Positions 1 to 12,207 of a stretch of 64,000 nucleotides of DNA are shown here, one piece after another; position 1 is the stretch's first letter; each line of letters starts with the position of its first letter. The stretch spans positions 1 through 64,000 of the forward strand of contig NTMA01000061.1 of the NCBI GenBank assembly GCA_002917075.1, given 5' to 3'. A program made the position numbers and the translations under genes. Under the pieces are notes generated by a model. The model saw only the letters and a program-made list of their open reading frames with translations, searched no databases and was not told the origin of the DNA. The DNA is from Hawksworthiomyces lignivorus (Eukaryota > Ascomycota > Sordariomycetes > Ophiostomatales > Ophiostomataceae).

Positions 1-1263
1 GGGGGGGGGGTGTAGGTGTGGATGGGTTGCATGGTTGCTCCGAATTGCAGCCACTACACTAATAACCATAGAAGTTTGAAGATAGCACGCCGTATGGAAA
101 ATACCCAGTCAGGAAGAAAACTCGAGAAGACAGAAAGGTCCAGGCCAGGGAGGAAGAACTGGGGAGAATCAGCTCGACGGTTCGTCCGCTGGATTGGCCA
201 GACTCGCCCTCGCCTGGTCCTTCTGCTTGACGATCTCTTGTCCTGGCCGTTGGGCTTGGCTGTTCCTTTCTTTCTTTCTTTGTTGTGTCTCCCCGTTGCT
301 GAACAGTGGCGGGCCAGCTACAGATAGTGGGATATAGCTCTTTGACGGTGTTGACCATTTGGCATTTGTCAAGGATCCATAAGGAGCTATAGTTGTAGCG
401 GCTGCGTGGGGAGGAGAGTGCACAGCGGAGAGGGCAGAGATGAAGGGTAGACGAGCTAATGGGAGGTGGCAACAAACATACCTTGCACACAGAAAAGAGA
501 AACTTTGTCTGAAGCTGCAGCTCTTCTTTGTCTTTGATGGGGAATTTGAGCTGAAGAACACAATAAAGCTTATGTATGTATGGAGAGAGGAGGAGGAAGA
601 TGATGGGATAATAAGGAAGTTGGGAAAATGGACGAAATGAATAGAATCGAGACGTCAGAGCTGTTTTGTGGGGCCAATTAAAAGGGGAGGGAAACAACCA
701 GGGGGGGGTAGATTGGCTGCTAATAAGAACCTGCAAAAACTGACAGATACACAAATATACACAGATGAGGCACAGAGATAGCTCGAGATGATAGTAGCTG
801 GGGCAGAAAAAGTAAGAATTGGAGGGAAAAGGGGGAGTATGAGGAAAATAAATGAGAAGCAAGTAAAAAAAAAAAAAAAGGCCTTGAAGACAGAGACAGA
901 ACAGAAACAGAGCTGTTGTAAAATATGAAGTCGATGAAAACGGCAAAACAAACAACAGGCAAGATACACACATATGTATGTACATACATGCAAAATGATC
1001 AAGATAAAATAATATGTAAAGCAAATACCAATACAATACCCGTGTGTGTATATACGCAGGACAGGGGTAGCCAGAGGTACGTACAAGTCCCTAGGCGATC
1101 AAGGCTTGCTTGTCGTTCTTTCATTCGCCTTTCTTGATCCTCCTATATCTTGTGTTGCCCATTATTATTATTAGAAGTGGGACCCCTTTTTTGTCTACGA
1201 ACACCTGGGAATACACATCAGGAAAGATGCCTATGGAGTACACATATGGATATGGAGTAAGGT

Positions 1264-1279
1264 TACGGAGTACGGAGTA
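1264..1279. repeat. overlapping direct copies of TACGGAGTA
   Basis: The bases read TACGGAGTACGGAGTA, two overlapping direct copies of the 9-mer. Related TATGGAGTA words lie about 30 bp upstream. The same 9-mer and its reverse complement recur at intergenic sites across the window. Confidence 0.7.
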
Positions 1280-1613
1280 GATGAAGGTCGAGAATGGTAT
1301 GGCAACGGGGCAGAGACGATCTAGTGCAGCTTCTGCCTGTCTGCGGCACCTCATGCATTGCTTCCCAACGAGTTATGTAGCTTCTGTCCAGACAGCTTGT
1401 TTGCGCCTCGCCGTGAGATCGATATGCCTCTTGTTTCTCCTGCTGTCCAAATTGAACAGATCGACAGGCTCGAGCCTATTGCGTCGAAACCACAGCCGAT
1501 ATACGGTGCAGCTGCCCGTCTGCTACTGGTGCTAGTGCTACGTTCCTATCGCAGGAGGAATACGTTCCACGATAGGGAGTTTATTTCTCGTTCCTCCCAC
1601 CCCAATCTTAGCT

Positions 1614-1637
1614 GGGGGGGGGGGGGGGGGGGGGGGG
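1614..1637. repeat. poly-G tract (24 bp)
   Basis: There are 24 consecutive G in gene-free DNA. Long G runs recur in this window at 1-10, about 10720 and 32269-32284. The exact length may carry sequencing error. Confidence 0.8.
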
Positions 1638-2329
1638 CAGCACAGCCAGAGAGCGAGCAGGGGGTGCTCCCTATGTAATTCCAGTGCCACAGTATTAGAG
1701 AGAGAGCTTTCCATCTCCCCCTGGTTGCTGGGGAGGGCGCGGCTGTTTGCTTTCTCTTCTTTTCTTTTTTCGATGTCTCTTTCGGCTTGCGGCTTTCACT
1801 AGCTCCAATTGCCCACCACCCTGGTTTTCCGCACTAGCCCTGGGGCGGTGCGCTGTTCCATTCGTCGCTGAAACACACACCTTGCAATACTGCTAACAGA
1901 AAAAGTCAAATCTCCCCCAAAACGACCGTCCCCCCGTTTTCAGCGAGGTCTGCTGGCGAAGAGCCGAAAATGGCCCAAGACCGACTCCGCAAAGCTGTAC
2001 GTAAATCGACTCAGATTGCGGCCAATGTAGCACTGGTGCTGGGCAGACTGAAATGAGGACAGTCGACGAAAACAACACGCTAAAAATAAACAAAGACGGG
2101 GGAAATAATAGAAAATAAAAATAAGAAAGATCACTCGGAGAGAAATGTCACTGCTGGAGAAGGAAATCCGGCATATGAGAAGAAAAAAAAAAAAGGAGAG
2201 ACCACGGCGAAATGGGAAACGAAGGGCCAGGAAATGGCGAAGCCGACAGACCAAAAAAACTAGAGATACTAGAAGTCGTAGTGGTCGACTGGTTGAGCTT
2301 CCCTAGACTTCCCGACGGTTTCGTTCGAC

Positions 2330-2347
2330 TTTTTTTTTTTTTTTTTT
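2330..2347. repeat. poly-T tract (18 bp)
   Basis: An uninterrupted T run in gene-free DNA. Confidence 0.85.
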
Positions 2348-3075
2348 CTCTCTACATACTACGGAGAAAATAACCGCCTACCGCGATCGGCCCTACGCAA
2401 CTCTATTGCAGAGAAGGTAATCGGCCCAGGCGTCGAGCCAGACAGATCTTTTTTTAAGGTATTGTCGCATGTATGCACGTCGTATACTTATGCAGGCAGC
2501 GAAGCGGCTCCTTCGCCCGATTTAGTAGGCCAAACCCAGTGCCCGCCAGCACGCCCTAGGACGGGAACGCCAGCCGGGATCTCCCAGAAGAAAGAAGAAT
2601 TATTCGCAGAGACGTTGAGAGCCTACAGCGAACATATGCACGATGGAAAAACGAGAACTTTTCGGGACAAGATATGAAAAGAATAAAGAACAAATAAAAA
2701 AAATAAAAAAAAAACTTCAGCCTCGTTTAACCAATCTCAAATGAGAAACATCGTCGATTACGATGATCTGGCAACACGAGAAAAACCCAGACTTGTCTCG
2801 AACGGCCCCTTCGCCTCAACAATCTCAACCGTTCTGGGTGGCGAAAGCTCAGAGTGTGAGCCTTTTCTTCACTTTTGTTAGAGATGTCCGAAAATAGAAG
2901 GCTAAGAAGGCTCTACAAGCAGCTTGGTAACGCACAGGAATTTCTGCACAGGATTACTCCGTGAGATGTCGCACATACGTCGTAGTCGTAGCTTGTAAAC
3001 AGAGTAAAAGGGGCCGAGAATAGGAGGTGCAAATCTTGTTTTCGTCATTGACAAGGCGCCCTGTCTCATTTGCTT

Positions 3076-3077
<2 letters not shown>

Positions 3078-3110
<33 letters not shown>
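3078..3110. repeat. poly-T tract (33 bp)
   Basis: An uninterrupted T run in gene-free DNA, followed by further T-rich blocks at about 3148-3159 and 3311-3320. It creates the poly-Phe stretch of a spurious plus-strand frame. Confidence 0.85.
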
Positions 3111-3111
<1 letters not shown>

Positions 3112-4197
3112 ATTTGGTTTTCTATTCTAACTTTGTCTGCATTTTCTTTTTTTTTTTTCGCCGTCAGGCACCGAATCATCGCACTCTGGCTCTTGGCCAA
3201 ATAGGCCGCCGGGAGCTTCCACGTGCCAGGGGGATGGGCAGGAGGACGAGCATCTCTAAAATTTCATGGGCGTCAGAATTCCTACTACCTCCGGGCGTAG
3301 GCGACCTCCTTTTTTTTTTTGGCCATTATTGCTGCTTACACCCAACAAACGGCCAGAGCCTTCACTTTAATTTCGTCTATCCACGTGTCTATTTGCGCCG
3401 TGCTGGAACTGAATTGCCGAACGACAATCTTATCTATCTTACAGTAGCGTCTTTGTGTCTCGTAATTGGCCACAACTATGTATTATGTGCACTCCGTCTT
3501 TCGCGTGAAGAAAGCCTCACAGCATCCCTGATTGCAGAGGCAGTGCGCTGTACTTTGAAAATAAACATCATGATTAAATAACTATCATGTCTAGAATATC
3601 AGAGAAAACCAAGTACCGTTTCGCCAGTCCAGTCCCTTGTCCTTGATTCACATGACGCTATGCTCCCCTCTGATGGACTCTCTGTATCGTCTATTCCATC
3701 CGTTGCCACAAACATACATAGCTTCCATGTAGAGATAAAGCAAAATTCTGTCTTGAAGGAAAGTGATAAGAACCAAATCATAACAACAAGCAGCAAGATG
3801 GCTGCCAACAGAATCATCGAGATGCAAAATCCATGTATGTCGTTTCTCCGCTGATGCTCGCTTGCCATCTGTGGGAACAACTCTCGTGCTGGCTTCGTCC
3901 TGACCCAATGGAAACTTTTTTGTATTTCCCCAATAAACGCCAAACTAGATGCAGTTCCTTGTAGAATAAAACAGCAAAATCCGTCTTGTACAGGCCATGC
4001 ATGGTTGTTCTTTCATTGCAGTTCTTCCTCTCCACCCCCCGTTCCCTCGTGGCATACAAACCCTCCGCCATCCTCTCGTCCCAGTATCACGCAGAGGCAT
4101 CCATCCATCCCACACGTTACATCATTCGGGGATACAAAAATAAAACCACAAAGGAATATTACCCTGCAACTATCTTTCCTATCTGTTGCTCTGCCGA

Positions 4198-4219
4198 CTC
4201 TCTCTCTCTCTCTCTCTCT
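4198..4219. repeat. CT dinucleotide microsatellite
   Basis: About eleven CT units, about 190 bp beyond the CHD1 stop codon and so possibly in its 3' UTR as a GA repeat in the mRNA. A second short CT run lies near 4330. Confidence 0.8.
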
Positions 4220-4409
4220 TTCTCTATCATGCGGCTCTGCAAAATGGCGAATCAAAAATTAAGTGACACAGTAATGTTGCACGGCGTAGACAACAACAGA
4301 TCATGTTACATGGTCCGCAGCCTGCACCTCTCTCTCTCTCCCCTCGTGGGGGCCGTCAGGACCAGCTCCTGTAGCTTTTGAAACATCGCTTCTCCGGAGG
4401 CCGATAGTT

Positions 4410-7400
4410 CTAGTATGGGTTCGGCCGCGACGTCGTGTACTGCTGCTGCCACGGCGTGGGCCGCAGGCGCTCCCAGTCGCGTGGCGGCTGATAATCGCGC
4501 CGGTCTTTGCGGAAACTCAGCCGGTCGCCATTCTGGTCGGGCCTGTCCTCCCGCCGAAGGTCGCCCAGAAGCGCACCGCGCCGCGACGCATCGCGGTACG
4601 AGTCGCGGTGGTCCCGCTCGCGGTCCCAGTTCCGGTCGCGGTCGTGGTCGCGGTCCCGGCTGTCCCGGTCGTGGTCCCGCCGCGAGTCTCGGCGGCTGGT
4701 GTCCCGGTCGCTGTCGATCTCGCCGTCTTCGAGATCGTCCCGGCTCGGCTTGTCCGGCTTCTCCACCTTGTCCTTGGCTCCCTTCTCGTCCTTAGCCCGG
4801 AGCGCTTCGTACATCTTCGACAGCTGGTGGCCGGACACGGCAAAGTCGTTGATCGGCCAGATGGACGACAGAAAGTCCCAGAAGCGCGGCATCAGCGCGT
4901 CGAGCTTCTCCGGCGGCACGGCCTGGTTCTTCTTGAGCCCGATCACGCAGTCGCCGATCTGCCGCAGCTCCTTGCCCATGATGGCGGCGCGCTCCTTGGC
5001 CTTCTCGACGCGCTCGGGCGTCGTCTCCATAATGTTCTTGAAGTTGCGCCGGACCGGCTTCAGTAGCGACCACATGACCTGCTCGTCGTCGTTGTAGTTG
5101 AGCTTGTCGTCGTCGAGCTTCATGAGCTCTTCGAACCGCTGGACGGCCTTGCTCTGCGCCTTCTTGAGGCGCTCCAGGGTCTCGGCGTCCAGCTTCTTGC
5201 GCTTCTCCTTGTCCTTGGTCTGGCCGTCCTTCTGCGCGCCCGCGCCCGCGCCCGAGCTGCCGCCTTCTCGGCGGTCGCCGTCGTTGGTCCTGCGCTGCTT
5301 CCGATCCCGCTCGTCGTGGTCGCGATCGTGCTCGTGCTTGCGCTTGAAGTCGCTCCGCGGCGCCAGGAGCCGCTCGCCACCGCCTGCGCTGTTCTGCGGT
5401 CGGAGGTTGAGATAGTCGCTGCTGGAGATGGGACGGTCCCGCTGGCGCTCCTTGTTCTGGCTCGGCCTCTTGGACATGGCAGGCGCCGGTGAGCCGGACA
5501 CGTCGCTGCGCCGGTAGCCGTTGGTGCCACCTTTCTTGCTCCGGTGGTGGTTCTCGACGGCTTTCTGTGCCGCTACGTCGTCGGAAAACTTGGCAAGAAG
5601 CACCGACAGCAGATACTCGGCGCGGCGGACCAGGTGCACGGCGCCGGGCGACTGGACGGCGCGGTCGTCGCCGCCCTTTTTCCGCTCTTCCTTCTTCTCC
5701 ACCCGGTGCTCCTCCAGGAAGAACTTGTCGGCCATGTCCAGGTCGGCGTCGTCGCGGATCTGCGTCCAGGCGCCAAAGCCGTAGCGATCGATGCCCACGA
5801 GGAGCATGCCATCCTCGCGTGCGCCCCACTCGCACGTGTAGTGGGCGGCCTTGGTCGCGTCGTGCAGCCGGAAGGAGTGCGGGTTTCCGTGCTCCTCGAT
5901 GACCTTGTGCAGCAGCCTGAGCTGCGGCGGGCGCTCCATGATCGTCTCTGCGTTGATCTTCTTGACCTCGCCAAAGTCGACGAGGACGGCCTTCTTGTCC
6001 TTGCGCGCCAAGGCCTTGCCGGCCTTTTCCTGCTCCTCGCGTATGCGTGCCTGGTTGGCCTCGACGGCCTGCCGGCTGATCGAGAACAGGTCGTCGGCCA
6101 CGGCCGTCACAAAATCGCGGTCGCGGTCTCCCAGACGGGCGTCCGCAATGATCTCGTCGCCGCGGTCTTCGATGGAGCCGTAGCGGAAGAGCGCGCGAAT
6201 CAAGTTGCGCGTCTCCTTTTCGTTTAGCGGCCGCCGCGGGTCGCGGAGCGCGGCCTGCTTCTCCTCGAGGTCTTCCTGCTCCTGCTTTTCGCGCTCGCGC
6301 TTCTTGGCCAGGCGCTCGGCACGATCCGAGTCGGTGTTGGCCGTCCGCCTCTTCAGGGTAGCCCGCCTCGGCGCGTTCTCCTCCATGGCCTTGGCGAGAT
6401 ACTCCTCGTGCTTCTTCTTCTCCTCCTCCGTCTTGATGACGGCCAGCTGGTCGGCCGGGATGATCTGGTCCCAGTCGAGCGCCAGCTCGTCGACCTTGAC
6501 ATCGGTGACCTGCATCCAGTTGTCCCAGTCGATGCCGCCGCTGCTCAAGTTGAGCTTGTCGTCGACGCTGGTCTTGGTGACCTCGGCATTCTCTAGAATA
6601 CTGTCGATATCGAGTTGTTCTAGCTTCTCCTGGTTGCCGGACTGCTCAAAGAGGTTCTGCGAGCGCATCTTGAGGATCCACTGGATGTCTTCGGCGGTCT
6701 TGGCCTCGTCCATCTTGAGGCCCTTCTCCTTGAACTGCTCGCGGAGGGCCTTGCCCTCGTCCGTCACGCCGGCCTGGATGGTGAGGTACTCGAGGAACAG
6801 CTTGTTGCGCGCGCGCTTCACCACCTCCTCCTCGATGGTCTGCTTGGCCACGAGGCGGTACACGTTGACGGGCCGCTTCTGTCCGATACGGTGCGCACGC
6901 GCCATGGCCTGCAAGTCAGCCTGAGGATTCCAGTCGGAGTCGTAGATGATGACGGTGTCGGCGGTCATGAGATTGATGCCGAGACCGCCGGCGCGCGTGG
7001 ACAGGAGAAAGCAGAAGTCGTCGCTGTCCTCCTGGTTGAAGTGGTTGATGGCCATGCGCCGCGGTCCGGCGGGGATGGTGCCGTCGAGGCGCTGGAACTG
7101 GTAGCCGCGGATGCGGAGGTAGTCGCCGAGAATGTCCAGCATCTTGACCATCTGGCTGAAGATGAGGACGCGGTGATTGTCCTTCTTGAGTTTCTGGAGC
7201 AGCTGGTCGAGCAGCATCATCTTGCCGCTGCTGGTGATGAGGCCCTTGATCTGGTCTTCTCGCCGTATGCTGCCCTTGAGGACGCGCTCTTCCACGCCGG
7301 CGAACATGTACGGATGGTTGCTGACCTTTTTCAGCTCCATCATGACATTGAGCAGCGACTGCTTGTGGCCGCCGCTGGCGTCGCTGAGCGCAGCGTAGTT

Positions 7401-9971
7401 GCGCGTCAGGATGTTCTTGTAGTAGTCCAGCTGGACGTCGGAGAGCTCGACGCGGATGATCTTCTCGGTCTTGGGCGGCAGGTCGGACTCGACCGTCTCC
7501 TTGGTGCGGCGCAGGATGAACGGGGCGATGGCGGCATGGAAGTCGGTCAGCTTCTGCTGCGTCTCGCGCCGCTTCTCTTCGTCCTTCTCCTCGTCTTCGA
7601 ATTTGGCGTCGGCCTGGCCGAGCTGCACGAGATCGTCGTCGATGACCACCTTTCCGGGGTTGAGGAAGTCGAGAAGGGCGGACAGCTCGTGCAGGTTGTT
7701 CTGGATGGGCGTGCCGGTGATCAGAACGCGGCAGGGGACGTTGAAGCTGACGAGCCGGTTGTACAGCTGCGACTCGCGGTTCTTGAGACGGTGGGCCTCG
7801 TCCACGGCGAGGACCTGCCACTTGATGCTGCGCAGGAACTCCCAGTCCTGCAGGATAAAGTCGTATGAGGTGACGAGCACGTTGAACTTGTGCTTCTTAG
7901 GGTTTCCATCGACGATCAGCTCGTAGTCGCGGATGACGCTGCGTGCTGCCTCCGGCCCCAGGTAGACGACGTAGTTCAGGTCGGGGGCCCAGTGGTTGAA
8001 GGTGTCGCACCAGGCGGGAATGACACTGAGAGGCGCGACGACAAGGAAGGGCCCCTCCTGGCCGCGCTCGTTGCGGAGCCAGCTCAGGAACGAGACGGAC
8101 TGGACGGTCTTGCCCAGGCCCATCTCGTCGGCCAGGATGACGTTGTTGCCTCTGGTCCAGTTGAGGGCCAGGAAGTTGAGACCCTTCATCTGGAACTCGC
8201 GCAGCTCGCCGTTCTTGATGTACGACGGCTGCTTGTCCAGCTTTGTCATGCGGGAGCGCGTGTTGAGGCTAGTCTGGCTCCGGTCCGAGGTCCACGACCG
8301 CACCGAGCGGTCGAGGAACTGATCGATCTTGTCTTGGGCGTGCTCGCTGACGATGCTCGCGGCCTCCCAGGTGCACTCGTCGTACTGCAGGCCCTTCCAC
8401 TTGATGAAGTACTCGACACCTTCGTCGCCCTTGCGCTTAGCCACGACGCGCTCGACCTTGGTGTAGTCTTCGTGGGCCTGCTCTTCCCGCTCGCGGTCGA
8501 GCAGCCACTGCTCCCTCTGCTCTGGGCTGAAGTCGTCGCCGCCGAAGCGCATATCCAGCTCGAACTCGACAAACTTGCGATAATAGTTCTCGAGTCGGCG
8601 GAAACCGCGGTAGCCGTTGACGCTCTCTGTCGTCTCCCATGTGTCGTGCAAGTGCGACTTCCCTTGCCATTTGACAAAGTATTCAAAGTCGTGACGGTTG
8701 GAGTCGGGAGTGAGGACGACACCTTCTTTTTCGCGGTGGCGGACGATCTTCTCGATGTAGGGGGAGTTGTCTTCGACCTCGGCCGCCCAGTAGTTGGGGG
8801 TCATCTCCGACTCGTCCTCATCGTCGAAATCGCTCTCGTTGTAGGCGCCAACAGTGACCTGGGCGGCGCGTCTGCTGGACCAGCGCTTCTCGGCGAAGGC
8901 GAGGGCCGGCTGCGACTCCTGCTGACGGCGCGCCTTCTTCTGGAAGCTTCGCGCACGAGCCCCGCCGTAGTTGTCGGAATCTGAGTCGTCGGCAGATGCA
9001 TGACGCGCAGGTGTTCCTCGTTTGGAAGCTAGAAAGCAGAGAAAACTCGGTGTTAGGCTCTTTTTGCCAAGAAGTGCATAGTAGGGGAGCGGGACAACGA
9101 CAAAACGGGAGGAAGCGAGGAAGGTGAGGGATTTAACAGGAGATGCAAATGCGGACAGAGATGTGCAAAACAAAAGAAATGAACGAGAAGAGAGGCAGCG
9201 AGTGCATCGGGAGACGAGGAGACTTACACTGTCGCGATGATTCTAGTAACCGCCTCTTCTTAGGCTTTCGCCGGGTGACGGGTTCTTCGTCTGAGTCGTC
9301 GTCGGACGGGATCTGCGATGCCGTGTTAATTTCTGATGCGAGAAGAGAGACGACAGCCAAACAGAACGTGTCTGATGACGCATAAAACTTACAATCTTTC
9401 TCCGCTGTACAGGCCGGGACTGTTTATCATACTGTTAGCAAAAGTGGCCGGAACAAGAGGCAGGGCACGAGAAACGGCGGTGAGACGGGGAGGCACGTAC
9501 GCTTCTCCTCAGACCATAGAGCTCAGGATTGCTCCGGTATTCTTCTTCTAATGCTGCGCCTGCTTTCCGCTTGGGGGCGCGGCGCGAATCACTTGATGAG
9601 TGACTCTCTTCTTCGTCTTCCTCTTCTTCGTCGACAGCGACGTCGACATCGGGATCCGCGTCGGCGTCGGCATCGCTCTGGGCGTCGTCGAAATCAGCGT
9701 CTTCCGAGACGTCGTTATCGCTGGGTTCAGACGGCTCATCTTCGAAATCGTTTTCGACAGGCGCGTCTTCGTCGTCATCTTCGTCTTCTATCACCTCGTC
9801 CTCTTCCAGCTGGGCCACGACGGGGGCGGGCGACGGCGCGTCTGCGTATCCGGCTTCCACGTCAGAGAGGTCGCTCTCGCTCTGATGGGCGGTCGCACCA
9901 TTGGCCACGGGGCTCTCTGGTGCGGACGACGCGCGTCCATTGACCGGACTGGATTCTGGGGAGGCCGACAT
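4410..9971 (-). CDS. CHD1: CHD1-family chromatin remodeller (chromo-helicase-DNA-binding protein)
   Basis: ATP-dependent nucleosome-spacing enzyme of the nucleus; the family works with elongating RNA polymerase II. Exons read by eye are 9971-9501, 9431-9393, 9312-9228 and 9028-4410, all with GTANGT donors and AG acceptors, giving about 1737 residues. Order: an acidic Ser/Glu N-terminus; two chromodomains (about 275-355 and 386-440, with FVKWQGKSHLHDTWE and FIKWKGLQYDECTWE); the SNF2 ATPase with DEMGLGKT near 499 and the DEAH box near 608; helicase C ending in RAHRIGQ near 915; a SANT/SLIDE-like region near 1310; the CHD1 helical C-terminal domain (about 1510-1625); and an Arg/Asp-rich tail. 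The start MSASPESS was preferred over an upstream extension because the acidic N-terminus begins there. The three 5' introns cluster within 480 bp, and exon 2 has only 39 bp. It is divergent from RLI1. Confidence 0.95.
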
Positions 9972-12207
9972 GTTTGAGCATGTGACTGGAGGTATCTGGT
10001 GATGATGCGGCGAGGTCAGCACTGATGGAAGTAATGAGACATTGGATGGATTTCTCCCGCCCGGGACACATGTAGGCGAACGGCGGCATTCAAGGGGCAC
10101 AGGCGACTACAGCAGAAGCAAAACAATGCCAGACAGGTCAAATTCAGGCAAGGTATACAGCTTGTCGCATGCCTTTGATGGATCGCGATGCCGGGCGGCC
10201 GTGGCGATGACGGGAAGGAATTGCAAGCGGCCAGACGTCCAGCAGCGGCAGAAGACGCGACCAGGACATTCGCAGCAGCGCCTCGCAGCACGGAAAACAA
10301 AGAGACACGTCTAGATACGATTCAAACAGACTATATTTGAGATGGAGACGATGCATGTGCCTCTGTCTGGGGCGGCGAATTTAATGAAAAACCACTGAAG
10401 GAAAAAGAACCAGAGAGGCGACGATCGCCGGTGCAAGCGAAAGCGAGGACACGAGGTTTTTTTGTTTTCAAAGAATAAACTTACAAGAAATGAAAAGAAA
10501 AGAAAAAAGAGGCCACCAGGCGAGAGAGAGCAGAGCTATTCTCTGCCGGGGGCCGTTGATTCAAGGTTGGTTGGAAGAGGGAGTGGTGGTGGAATGTATT
10601 AGATAGAGGTTCGGATTTGGGAGTTCTGGGGGGGAATTTGAGGTGTGTGTGATAATTGTATGGTGTCAACAGGAGGAAAAGAAAGCAGCAGCAGCGGATT
10701 ATTTCTTAGTTGGGCTTGGGGGGGGGGAAGGAGCGAGAGAAAAAAAAAAAAATAAGTGGAAGGCGCCAGCCCAGCACGTTAAAGCCGTGACATTTTTACC
10801 GCTTGGGCCACCGCAAAATAGACACATCTGTCCAATGAAAGGCTTCAAATAGATTATGTAATACAAAGAGGCCCCCACATGTACAAGGACAAGCGCTGAA
10901 GAAAAGAGGGATACACTACAGGTGCAAGAGAGTTCAGTGAGCGCCCCAGCCGGCTATGTGTGCTAAAACAGCAGGCAGCAGAGGCTCTACAGGATGGGAA
11001 GGAGGTGCTCCGTGTACATACGATAACTACACTACCTACGCCTCGCTACTCCATAGACCACTCGATGCCCACTAAGCTGTGGTCCGCCCTGTGGATGTTT
11101 TGCAGCTGTCATAGCCCAACTGCCAAGGGGTTTTTCGAGGAGTGCCATGCAGGCCACGCCACTTTTCTCCTTTTGCACAATTGGAATTCTGCTGCATGGC
11201 AAGTGCATTTTGACAATGCGCATTAATACCCGTCTGCTGGCGGGAATAATAATCTAATAAAAAAACAAAATTAAATTAAAGCGAAAATGCAACTGGAAGA
11301 AAATGCAACAAGAAGAAAAGGAACTATTGACAGAGGAGGAAGAACGAAAGAAAGAAAGAAAGGAAGGTAAAAAAGAAAGATAGCTTTGTTGCACATGTTG
11401 AAGAACATCAAAAAAGAGGCGACGCTAAAAGTGCACAAAGCCATCGTCAGTTCTCCTTGATGCGTAACATACTAGCAGACGTTGTGACCGACAACAGATC
11501 AACTGGGGAAGAACATGAGTGCCGCGTAGGATACGTGTTCAAGTAGCCATCTGACAAGTCGTTGTGTGTCCGTCTCTCACTACCAGACGAGGCACAGCTC
11601 AACTATCTAGACCTCGTATCGTACAGGCAGAAGCGCCTCCTTCATCCCTCAGATCCGCTGTTGAAAACCGGTCCGGATAAAGATTGAAGCGGTGAGACAG
11701 CTGCTGTGCGCAGTGTGGCTCATGTCTGAGCTGGTTCTTTTCCTGGTCCTGGTCTGGCTCTTACACACACCCGCAAACAGCCTATCACTTGCCCCAAAAT
11801 CGAGATTACTCTCTCTGTATGCTGTACGGCAGCGCTGCCCCGCACACCACAAAATAAAAAAAGTAAAAAAAAAAGTTTTTGGCTGCTTTTGGTGCACTAA
11901 CTATTTCGCACTACTTCCCGCCATATCGTCGACTTCACTGGCTGTCCCTCATTTTCCATATTTTCTTCGTTTTCCTGTTTTCTTGTTCCCTTTCCCTCTT
12001 TCTCTCCCCTCGTTTTCATCATCCATTGTTCGGTCCCATTTTGCTTCTTTTACGTCAAAGCAAGTTTATTGTTTCCAGCTCTTCTTCTCTTCTTTTTCTC
12101 CTCTCCTTTTATCTAGAAGGGCATCTTACAGCCCTCTCCCTTACAAGAAACTACCCCGCCAAAAAAGTAAAAAAACAGCGTCTCTTCTAGAGGCTCACAT
12201 CTTCACC
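9972..12207. promoter_or_regulatory. divergent spacer between CHD1 and RLI1
   Basis: This 2.2 kb spacer contains no convincing gene and must hold both promoters and 5' UTRs. The RLI1 side (about 11930-12130) is strongly C+T-rich on the plus strand, as is usual for transcribed leaders of highly expressed fungal genes. Purine-rich blocks near 10480-10520 and 11280-11390 and G and A homopolymers near 10720-10755 are also present. I could not place a specific TATA box or operator. Confidence 0.5.

Larger units (their letters stand above)
1..4409. other. gene-free left flank
   Basis: I can support no gene here. The minus strand of about 59-1086 is open for 325 codons, but the translation is Phe/Leu/Ser/Cys low complexity made by a purine-rich plus strand, with no domain. 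The rest holds short random frames, poly-G and poly-T runs, a direct TACGGAGTA repeat and a CT repeat next to the 3' end of CHD1. The last few hundred bases probably include the CHD1 3' UTR. Untranslated exons or a long non-coding RNA could be hidden here and would not be visible by eye. Confidence 0.5.

Noticed and set aside
59..1036. 325-codon minus-strand open frame
   Set aside because: The composition is Phe/Leu/Ser/Cys/Tyr low complexity from pyrimidine-rich DNA; no domain, and frames in other phases look alike.
3027..3581. 184-codon plus-strand frame
   Set aside because: It is dominated by poly-Phe from poly-T runs, with no recognisable domain.
5544..8984. long plus-strand frames antisense to CHD1 (up to 364 codons)
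   Set aside because: They are by-products of GC-rich third positions on the CHD1 coding strand, with no motifs.
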